DNA of 16,392 bases, taken from the NCBI GenBank assembly GCA_050742535.1, contig JBOGIQ010000111.1, positions 1 through 16,392 of the forward strand. The letters are read 5' to 3'. How positions within the stretch are numbered: position 1 is the stretch's first letter; the number at the start of each line of letters is the position of its first letter. Shown here piece by piece: positions 1 to 5,644 of this stretch. A program made the translations under genes and the position numbers. The notes beneath the pieces are model-generated. The model was not told where the DNA came from and searched no databases. It saw nothing but the letters and a program-made list of their open reading frames with translations. The DNA comes from Gp6-AA40 sp050742535 (lineage in GTDB: Bacteria; Acidobacteriota; Vicinamibacteria; Vicinamibacterales; UBA2999).

Positions 1-74
1 CACCAAGGACCAAGCACTTTAGGACGGACCAAGGACCATAGACGGACAAGGAACCAAGGCCTAAGGACCAAGGA
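1..74. repeat. Degenerate AAGGACC-type tandem repeat
   Basis: A purine-rich stretch in which variants of ACCAAGGACC recur (for example at 2-11, 27-37 and 64-74), with spacers such as TAGACGG. It runs right up to the lysA stop codon. I infer an extragenic repeat of the sort scattered through acidobacterial genomes. Short frames crossing it are low-complexity translations and not genes. No terminator-like hairpin with a T-run is visible. Confidence 0.6.
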
Positions 75-1340
75 CTAACTCTCCAGCGCCAGCACATCGT
101 CGATCGTCTGGCGGCGCCGGATCAGCGACCAGCGGTCGCCGTCCACCAGCACTTCCGGCGCCAGCATCCGGCGGTTGTAGTTCGAGGCCATCACCGCACC
201 GTAGGCGCCGGTATCGAGAATCGCCAGCAGATCGTCCACGCACACATCCGGCAGCAGCCGTTCGCGCGCGAACGCGTCGCTGCTCTCACAGATCGGGCCG
301 ACGATGTCCCACGGCGTCTCGGGTGTCTGCCGCGGCGAGACGGGGACGATTCTGTGGAAAGAGCCGTACAGCGCCGGGCGCATCAACTCGGTCATGCCCG
401 CATCGAGCACGGCAAAGCGCCGCCCGTCGGGGTACTGCTTGACGTCGACGACCCTCGCGACGAGCGCGCCCGAGTGGCCGACGATGGCGCGGCCGGGTTC
501 GAGGACGACCGGGATGTTCGCGCGCCGCAGGTCCGGCAGAACGGCGGCCGCGTATTCCGCCGGGGTGATCATCGGGCGGCCCTCGTAGGCGATGCCGAGT
601 CCGCCGCCCAGATCGACGTGTTCGAGCGGCACCCCGTCCTCGCGCAGCTCGAGCGCCAGCGACGTGAGCGCCGCAGCCGCGCGCTGCAGCGGTTCCGCCG
701 TCGTGATCTGCGAGCCGATGTGCACGTGAACGCCGACGAAGCGAAGCGCGTCGACACCCCGGCGCTCCCGATAGATGGCACGGGCATCCTGCAGCGCGAC
801 GCCGAACTTGTTGCTGCGCAGCCCGGTGGAGATGTTCGGATGGCTCTGGGCGTCGATGTCCGGGTTGACGCGAAGCGCGACGCGCGCGGTGCGGCCTGCC
901 GCGCGGGCACGCGCCGCGATGCGATCGAGCTCGCCCGCGGATTCGGCGTTGATCGCTCCGACGTCCTGCGCGATGGCGAACTCCAGCTCGCCGGACGTCT
1001 TGCCGACACCGGTGAACACGAGGTCGCCCGGCGCAAAACCGGCGCGCAGCGCCACCTGGATCTCGCCGCCCGAGTTGGCGTCGGCGCGGCTGCCGAGCGC
1101 TTTCAGCACGCGCAGGATGCCCAGCGTCGCGTTGGCCTTCAGCGCGTAGTGGATGGCGTGCGGATAGCCCTCGAACGCGGAATCGATTGCGCGGTAGGCG
1201 TCGCGGATGGCCCGCGCGCTGTAGACGTACGCCGGTGTGCCGACGGTCTCGACGATCGATTGAACGCTGACGCCGTCGCACACCAGACCGCGTGCGCTTG
1301 GCTCGAACGGTAGTTGCACGGAAGAATCGCATGTTATCAT
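75..1340 (-). CDS. lysA: Diaminopimelate decarboxylase (LysA)
   Basis: PLP-dependent cytoplasmic enzyme that decarboxylates meso-diaminopimelate to L-lysine, the last step of the DAP lysine pathway. The 421-aa product has the usual family length. An alanine-racemase-like barrel comes first, with the PLP-binding Lys68 in YALKAN; HVHIGS (205-210) and the glycine-rich DLGGGLGI (243-250) follow, then EPGR (281-284), which contacts the phosphate. The C-terminal beta domain carries CESSD (351-355), which supplies the substrate-side cysteine across the dimer, and DTGAYG (376-381). The frame extends upstream to an in-frame Met at 1385, but MITCDSS at 1340 is preferred because the added residues would overlap the divergent sigma-factor start at 1379. 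Only 38 bp separate the two genes. No clear Shine-Dalgarno is seen. Lysine riboswitch or T-box features were not seen. Confidence 0.95.
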   Translation of the reverse strand: MITCDSSVQLPFEPSARGLVCDGVSVQSIVETVGTPAYVYSARAIRDAYRAIDSAFEGYPHAIHYALKANATLGILRVLKALGSRADANSGGEIQVALRAGFAPGDLVFTGVGKTSGELEFAIAQDVGAINAESAGELDRIAARARAAGRTARVALRVNPDIDAQSHPNISTGLRSNKFGVALQDARAIYRERRGVDALRFVGVHVHIGSQITTAEPLQRAAAALTSLALELREDGVPLEHVDLGGGLGIAYEGRPMITPAEYAAAVLPDLRRANIPVVLEPGRAIVGHSGALVARVVDVKQYPDGRRFAVLDAGMTELMRPALYGSFHRIVPVSPRQTPETPWDIVGPICESSDAFARERLLPDVCVDDLLAILDTGAYGAVMASNYNRRMLAPEVLVDGDRWSLIRRRQTIDDVLALES

Positions 1341-1378
1341 GCGCGCATTCCCATCTTTTCTGCGCGTGTGCACGGCTG

Positions 1379-2014
1379 ATGGCATCAGACGCCAGATCCG
1401 CCCCGCCGCTTGCCTCCGACGAGATCATCGAGCGATGCCTGAACGGCGATCAGGCTGCGTGGGAGATGATCGTCCGCCTCTACTGGCGCAAGGTCTTCAA
1501 CGTCGCGTATAAGTTCGTCGGCCGGCACGACATGGCCGAGGATCTCACGCAGGACGTGTTCCTCAAGCTGTACCGCTCGCTCGACACGTTCGATCGGCGC
1601 GCCAACTTCCAGACCTGGCTGATCAGCGTCAGCCGCAACCTGTGCATCGACCACTACCGCAGCGTCCGCAAGGAACGCGAAACGATCAGCCGCGACGTGG
1701 ACGCGGCGGATTTGAGCCCAGTGTCGCACGACCTGCCGGCGGATACGCGCCTCGAGCGCGCGGATCGCGTGGTGATGCTCCGTCAGGCGCTCGACAAGCT
1801 GGCGCCGACGCTGCGCACCGCCGTGATGCTGCGCGACATTCAGGAACTGACCTACCAGGAAATCGCCGACAAGCTGCACCTGCCTGAGGGCACGGTCAAA
1901 TCACGGATCAACCGCGGGCGCACCGAGCTGGCCCGCCAGATCCAGAAGCTGCGCGAGCAGCAGGACGCCATTACGAAAGCCGGAGCTGAAGATGAACCTC
2001 ACGACCGCCCGTAA
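1379..2014 (+). CDS. Sigma-70 family (ECF-like) RNA polymerase sigma factor
   Basis: Directs RNA polymerase to alternative promoters. The 211-aa protein has the two domains of ECF sigma factors and no region 1.1 or 3. Region 2 lies at about 33-98, with the core-binding DMAEDLTQDVFLK and the -10-recognition segment FQTWLISVSRNLCIDHYR. Region 4 lies at about 132-187, with the helix-turn-helix LTYQEIADKLHLPEGTVKSR. The start MASDARS at 1379 is preferred over Mets at 1292 and 1331, which would lie inside divergent lysA. No good Shine-Dalgarno precedes it. The last 23 bp overlap the STAS gene, so translation is probably coupled. A charged tail (about 190-211) follows region 4. No adjacent transmembrane anti-sigma factor or RsbW-type kinase is present. 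Its ECF subgroup cannot be set from sequence alone. Confidence 0.92.
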   Translation: MASDARSAPPLASDEIIERCLNGDQAAWEMIVRLYWRKVFNVAYKFVGRHDMAEDLTQDVFLKLYRSLDTFDRRANFQTWLISVSRNLCIDHYRSVRKERETISRDVDAADLSPVSHDLPADTRLERADRVVMLRQALDKLAPTLRTAVMLRDIQELTYQEIADKLHLPEGTVKSRINRGRTELARQIQKLREQQDAITKAGAEDEPHDRP

Positions 2015-2333
2015 TCAGGACGTGTCCGTCGTCCACGTGAACGAAACGCGCCTGATGTACCCGATCCTCGGCGAGTTCGCGAACACCATCACCTCGCTGA
2101 TCGGCAGCGGCGAGCGCAAGCTGCTCCTCGACCTGTCGAGCGTCACCTACGTCGACAGCGCGACGATCGGCTGCCTGATGGATCTTTACCGGCAGGCCGC
2201 GGCCGCCGGTGGATCGCTGAAGCTGGCCGGCGTGCAGAAGCGCGTGGAAACGATGCTGACCATGACCGGCGCGCAGAACTTCCTGGAGATTCACCCGGAC
2301 GAGGCTTCCGCCGTCAAGAGCTTCGGGGGATAG
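1992..2333 (+). CDS. STAS-domain anti-sigma factor antagonist
   Basis: A 113-aa single STAS domain of the SpoIIAA/RsbV type. Such proteins bind anti-sigma factors and release sigma factors, and are controlled by phosphorylation. The diagnostic strand-loop-helix LLLDLSSVTYVDSATIG spans 44-60. Asp55-Ser56 occupy the phosphorylation-loop position, although the usual small Ser/Thr-Gly after it is replaced by Ala57-Thr58. A GGSLKLAGV strand and a C-terminal helix complete the fold. The start at 1992 has a GGAG motif 6 bases upstream, inside the end of the sigma gene. The overlap suggests that the antagonist and the sigma factor are made together. The cognate anti-sigma factor is not in the window. 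Confidence 0.88.
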   Translation: MNLTTARNQDVSVVHVNETRLMYPILGEFANTITSLIGSGERKLLLDLSSVTYVDSATIGCLMDLYRQAAAAGGSLKLAGVQKRVETMLTMTGAQNFLEIHPDEASAVKSFGG

Positions 2334-2335
2334 CC

Positions 2336-2599
2336 ATGAAGACGATCAAGACCACCACCGGCGCCGAGATCACACTCGACGGCGACCTGCTCGCGATCAT
2401 GGAGACGTTGTACCGGGAGGTCACCGCCCGCAAGGAGCTCGAGCGATCGTTCGAGGACATGATCAAGGAGATCAAGCACCTGATCGATCAGATGGACGAC
2501 GAGACGCGGCGCGCCTACCTCCTGGAAAGCCTGTTCCTCAATACCGTCAAGTACGAGAACGACAAGCTCGAAGCGTATATGCGGAAGCTGACGAAATAG
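2336..2599 (+). CDS. Hypothetical 87-aa helical protein
   Basis: Not a family I recognise. It starts 2 bp after the STAS stop codon, with GGGGGA as a plausible Shine-Dalgarno, and so belongs to the same operon. The first 16 residues look like a short beta hairpin (MKTIKTTTGAEITLDG). The rest is predominantly charged and helical, with a heptad-like region (about 25-53, ARKELERSFEDMIKEIKHLI) that could form a coiled coil. There is no signal peptide, membrane segment or cysteine, so it is probably cytoplasmic. Position beside a sigma factor and its antagonist suggests a partner in that regulation, possibly the missing anti-sigma or an adaptor. This is inference from context only. Confidence 0.8.
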   Translation: MKTIKTTTGAEITLDGDLLAIMETLYREVTARKELERSFEDMIKEIKHLIDQMDDETRRAYLLESLFLNTVKYENDKLEAYMRKLTK

Positions 2600-2600
2600 A

Positions 2601-3350
2601 TCACAGTCCGCCAGTTACGTCCAGCAACGCGCCAGTCACATAAGACGCCTCGTCTGACAGCAGCCAGACGATGGCCGCAGCGATTTCTTCCGGGCGCGCG
2701 ATACGTTTCATCGGGATTCTCGGTGTCAGGCGATCGACGCGGTCTGGATTCCCGGTGGCCTCGTGAATGCCGGTCGCGGTGATTCCGGCACGAACCGCGT
2801 TGACGCGAATACCGTCAGCGGCCACTTCCTTCGCCAGCCCGATCGTGAACGTATCGAGCGCACCCTTGGAGGCCGCATAGTCGACGTACTCGTTCGGCGA
2901 GCCGAGGCGTGAGGCACCGGATGAGACGTTGACGATCGCGCCGCCGCGTCCGCCCTGCGTCGACGACATGCGAGTAATCGCCTCCCGTGCGCACAGGAAC
3001 GGACCGGTGACGTTGACCGCGAACATACGCGTCACCCGCGACGCCGTCATCTCGTCGACACGCCTGCTCCGATCGACGATTCCGGCGTTGTTGACCAGAG
3101 CGTCAAGCTGGCCGAAGCGATCGTCGATCGCGCGAAACAGCCTGTGAACGTCCGCTTCCACAGAGACGTCGGCCTGCACGGCAATCGCCTCGCCGCCCTG
3201 GCGCTCGATCTCGGCGACCAGCGCATCGGCAGCATCGCCATTGCGCAGGTAGTTCACGACCGCGCGGTAGCCGCGTGCTGCTGCCAGCCGCGCCGTGGCG
3301 GCGCCGATGCCGCGGCTGGCGCCGGTCACGAGCGCCACCTTGTCGGGCAT
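2601..3350 (-). CDS. Short-chain dehydrogenase/reductase (FabG-like SDR)
   Basis: A 249-aa classical SDR that should use NAD(P)H to oxidise or reduce a hydroxyl/keto group; substrate unknown. The dinucleotide motif TGASRGIG is at 9-16, NNAG at 87-90, the catalytic Ser at 143/144, and YAASK (Tyr158, Lys162) completes the active site. The C-terminal SYVTGALLDVTGG is typical of glucose 1-dehydrogenase and 3-oxoacyl-ACP reductase-like members. The usual VxPG after the active site reads VRAG here (187-189), a small departure. It ends 1 bp from the stop of the convergent 87-aa gene, so the two transcripts may interfere. It is not next to other fatty-acid genes, so calling it fabG would be overreach. 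Confidence 0.9.
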   Translation of the reverse strand: MPDKVALVTGASRGIGAATARLAAARGYRAVVNYLRNGDAADALVAEIERQGGEAIAVQADVSVEADVHRLFRAIDDRFGQLDALVNNAGIVDRSRRVDEMTASRVTRMFAVNVTGPFLCAREAITRMSSTQGGRGGAIVNVSSGASRLGSPNEYVDYAASKGALDTFTIGLAKEVAADGIRVNAVRAGITATGIHEATGNPDRVDRLTPRIPMKRIARPEEIAAAIVWLLSDEASYVTGALLDVTGGL

Positions 3351-3438
3351 CAGAGGAGTTTACCGTGGGACGAAATGCGAAAAGCCGCGGCAACCAGGCT
3401 GCTAACCCTCGCCGACTTGGCCCCGTCTAAGCAGGCGA

Positions 3439-4278
3439 ATGCGCCTCTCCCACGCCGCGGTCTGCCTGCTATCTCTTCCGCTCGTCACTCTGGTGACAGC
3501 TCACGGGACATCGCGCCTCGCGGCGCAACCGGTCTCGTTTGAGACCGCCTCGGTGAAGGCCAACCGATCGGGTGTCGACGATATGTCGGCTGGACGCAGG
3601 GGAAGTCGCTACACGGCCGTGAACGCGCCCCTCAAATTCCTGATCGTGAGTGCCCTCGGCATCAGCTTCGAATCCTCCCGATTGATAGGGGGACCGGACT
3701 GGATTGAGAAGGATCGTTTCGACATCGTCGCCGCGATACCTGCGGGCGCGCAGTCAGCCGACCTTCCGCGCATGCTCCGCACGCTCCTCGAACAACGATT
3801 TCACCTTCTGGTTCACACAGAGATGCGTGAAGTCCCAATCTACGCCTTGCGTCTGGCGCGCACGGACGGAAATCTCGGTCCCCGGCTCACGCGGTCGCCG
3901 CTGGATTGCGCTGCACTCCTCGCTGGCCGCGACGGTGCTGCGCCTCTGCCGCCACAGGCCGACGGGCGTCCGACGTGCCGGGTGTCCGCGAGCGGCCGGA
4001 GCTTCCGTGGCGGCGGCAGCTCAATCGGGGTGCTCGCCGCCATCCTTCCGCAACAGGTCGGCCGGCCCGTGGAAGACCGCACTGGACTGTCGGGTTTGTT
4101 CGACTATGATCTCGAGTTCTCAGCGGAGGGCCGCGACCTTGGTGCCATTCCTGTCGGCGGTGATACGCCGTCGATCTTCACTGCCCTGCAGGAACAGCTC
4201 GGTCTGAGGCTGGAATCGGCACGCGCGCCGCTCGACGTCTTCGTCATCGACCGGGTCGAGCGTCCAACTGACGACTGA
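3439..4278 (+). CDS. TIGR03435/DUF3738 family secreted protein, stand-alone copy
   Basis: A 279-aa member of a lineage-expanded acidobacterial family of unknown function. A signal peptide covers about 1-29 (hydrophobic VCLLSLPLVTLVTA, then LAAQ), so the product is exported. Family landmarks are FETASVKAN (34-42), a FDIVA segment (94-98), GRPVEDRTGLSGLFDYDLEF (208-227) and the C-terminal LQEQLGLRLESARAPLDVFVIDRVERP. Two cysteines (157 and 180) flank the variable centre and have counterparts in the two complete paralogs at 14.5-16.3 kb, which suggests a disulphide. In acidobacteria the same domain also occurs at the C-terminus of some BlaR1-like M56 peptidases; none is seen here. Start chosen at the first Met before the signal peptide; its Shine-Dalgarno (AGGCGA) is weak and close. 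Confidence 0.88.
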   Translation: MRLSHAAVCLLSLPLVTLVTAHGTSRLAAQPVSFETASVKANRSGVDDMSAGRRGSRYTAVNAPLKFLIVSALGISFESSRLIGGPDWIEKDRFDIVAAIPAGAQSADLPRMLRTLLEQRFHLLVHTEMREVPIYALRLARTDGNLGPRLTRSPLDCAALLAGRDGAAPLPPQADGRPTCRVSASGRSFRGGGSSIGVLAAILPQQVGRPVEDRTGLSGLFDYDLEFSAEGRDLGAIPVGGDTPSIFTALQEQLGLRLESARAPLDVFVIDRVERPTDD

Positions 4279-4435
4279 ACCTGACAGGGATCGCCGCGTG
4301 GCGGCGCTCGATGACTGAGGGCGGTGCCACACAAGACGAAGCGGCATGCATTCGCAGAGGACCTCAAGAAAGTCCGTTGAGGTGCCAGACGCGACCCGGT
4401 GCACAGCAAATCGTTTATGTAGGGGCGAAGACGGA
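4279..4435. other. Intergenic stretch with a weak hairpin
   Basis: No credible ORF. A 6-bp GC hairpin (CGCCGC at 4292-4297, loop GTG, GCGGCG at 4301-4306) begins 14 bases after the TIGR03435 stop codon. It has no T-run and is only a weak terminator candidate. The rest shows no promoter I can support. Confidence 0.35.
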
Positions 4436-4457
4436 AGGCTGACCTAAAGGTCAGCCT
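4436..4457. repeat. Palindromic extragenic element (10-bp perfect stem)
   Basis: AGGCTGACCT (4436-4445) and AGGTCAGCCT (4448-4457) form a perfect inverted repeat around a 2-base centre. It sits between the convergent TIGR03435 gene and lpxC. It resembles the TCCGCCT..AGGCGGA palindromes at 10.2 and 11.3 kb in size and loop, so it may be a REP-like element. It could also act as a bidirectional terminator, although no T-run follows on either strand. Confidence 0.6.
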
Positions 4458-4473
4458 CTACCGGTGTATGCAC

Positions 4474-4508
4474 TTGAACGGTTCGAACGATCCGAACGAT
4501 TCGAACGT
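4474..4508. repeat. 9-bp tandem repeat (TTCGAACGA)
   Basis: Three consecutive 9-bp units, TTCGAACGA (4482-4490), TCCGAACGA (4491-4499) and TTCGAACGT (4500-4508), preceded by a degenerate TTGAACGG. The array ends 1 base before the lpxC stop codon. Each unit contains the self-complementary or nearly self-complementary core TTCGAA. Too short and unspaced for a CRISPR. Confidence 0.75.
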
Positions 4509-4509
4509 T

Positions 4510-5412
4510 CTAGCTGACCCGCGCCACGGCGGGAACCGTGCGCGGCGTGTCCACGGTTTCAGGCAGACCGTCCACGAGCGTCCAGGCGTCGGTCTGCGCC
4601 AGCACCTGCGCCGCGAACGCGGTGTGCAGCGCATGGCCGCCGCGATGCGCGACGAGATGCCCGATCATCGGATGTCCAATCAGCGCCATGTCGCCGATCA
4701 CGTCGAGGATCTTGTGGCGCACGAACTCGTCGTCAAAGCGCAGCGCGTTGTTGAGGATGCCGGTGTCGCCGATGACGATGGCGTTTTCGAGCGAGCCGCC
4801 CAGCGCGAGCCCCTGCTGACGCAGACGCTCCACTTCGTTGAGGAACGTGAAGGTGCGCGCCGGCGCGATTTCCTCGACGAAGATCTCCTCGCTCAGCCGG
4901 ATCGTCCGCGACTGGTGGCGCAGCATCGGATGGTCGTACGCGATGCTGTAGGTGACCTTGAAATGATCTGACGGATAGATGGCGATGCGCTTGTCGCCGC
5001 GCGTCAGCGACATCGGCCGCAGCACCTTGAGGTAGCGGCGCGCCGCGGTCAGCGGCTTCACGCCGGCTTCCTGAATCAGATAGATGAACGGCGCCGCGCT
5101 GCCGTCCATGATCGGCACTTCCGGCGAGTTCAGCTCGACGATGACGTTGTCGACGCCAAGGCTGACGAGCGCCGCCATCAGATGCTCGACCGTGTCGACC
5201 CGGACCGCGTCGCGGGTCAGGCCGGTGGCGTAGTTGATCCCGCCGACATGCTCCGCCGACGCCGCGACTTCGAGGCCGCCGAGGTCGGAGCGCCGAAACC
5301 GGACGCCGGAATCCGCCGGCGCTGGCTTGAGGGAAAGCGTGACCTTGTTGCCGGAATGGAGACCAATTCCGGCGCAGGAAATTGACCGTCGAATCGTCCG
5401 CTGTGACTGCAT
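4510..5412 (-). CDS. lpxC: UDP-3-O-acyl-N-acetylglucosamine deacetylase (LpxC)
   Basis: Zinc amidase that carries out the first committed step of lipid A synthesis, removing acetyl from UDP-3-O-acyl-GlcNAc in the cytoplasm. The 300-aa length is normal. The N-terminus MQSQRTIRRSISCAGIGLHSG is the family signature. Zinc ligands are His77 (in TVEHLMAAL), His233 and Asp237 (in VRHKILDVIGD). Glu76 is the likely general base and His260 (HRGGHAL) the catalytic histidine. The substrate channel region FVEEIAPARTFTF is at 178-190. The start is secure from the signature. The in-frame upstream ORF at 5412-5579 ends in TGA overlapping this ATG. A tandem repeat touches the stop codon. Its presence implies an LPS-bearing outer membrane. 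Confidence 0.97.
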   Translation of the reverse strand: MQSQRTIRRSISCAGIGLHSGNKVTLSLKPAPADSGVRFRRSDLGGLEVAASAEHVGGINYATGLTRDAVRVDTVEHLMAALVSLGVDNVIVELNSPEVPIMDGSAAPFIYLIQEAGVKPLTAARRYLKVLRPMSLTRGDKRIAIYPSDHFKVTYSIAYDHPMLRHQSRTIRLSEEIFVEEIAPARTFTFLNEVERLRQQGLALGGSLENAIVIGDTGILNNALRFDDEFVRHKILDVIGDMALIGHPMIGHLVAHRGGHALHTAFAAQVLAQTDAWTLVDGLPETVDTPRTVPAVARVS

Positions 5413-5579
5413 CAGGTCGACCGCATACGGGGCAGTGCGTGACAGGAAGCAAGCCCGATACCTGACTGGGCCTTTAGTGCCATCAGCGGCTTAAGTCGTG
5501 TTCCACAAATCAGTTGCAGCTTGTGGACCTCCTTGCGATCACCGTCGAGGTAACGCCCGTTGTGTGAGACGAGCCACAA
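5412..5579 (-). CDS. Possible small ORF (55 aa) overlapping the lpxC start
   Basis: A frame opening after a TAG near 5600 could start at TTG (5577-5579) and runs 55 codons to a TGA whose last base is the first base of the lpxC ATG (TGATG). The product (LWLVSHNGRYLDGD... ending ALPRMRST) has mixed composition and no recognised domain. There is no strong Shine-Dalgarno at the TTG; an AGGAGGT lies inside the frame without a start codon at proper spacing. The TGATG junction is what makes it worth listing. It may equally be an untranslated leader. Apart from this frame, the 5413-5644 gap holds only the lpxC promoter region, with no -35/-10 pair I trust. Confidence 0.25.
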   Translation of the reverse strand: MWLVSHNGRYLDGDRKEVHKLQLICGTRLKPLMALKAQSGIGLASCHALPRMRST

Positions 5580-5644
5580 ATCGAACCGCCGAATGTGTGG
5601 CTATTTTACCACGGTATTGATCGCGTGGCCCGGTCTCGAGCCAG

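Noticed and set aside
2601..3350. Assigning the SDR gene as fabG
   Set aside because: Motifs are generic to classical SDRs, and no acyl carrier protein or fatty-acid gene is adjacent.
4292..4306. Rho-independent terminator after the 3.4-kb TIGR03435 gene
   Set aside because: The stem is only 6 bp and lacks a T-run, so it is kept only as a weak hairpin.
4474..4508. Possible CRISPR-like array
   Set aside because: Units of 9 bp with no spacers; it is a simple tandem repeat.
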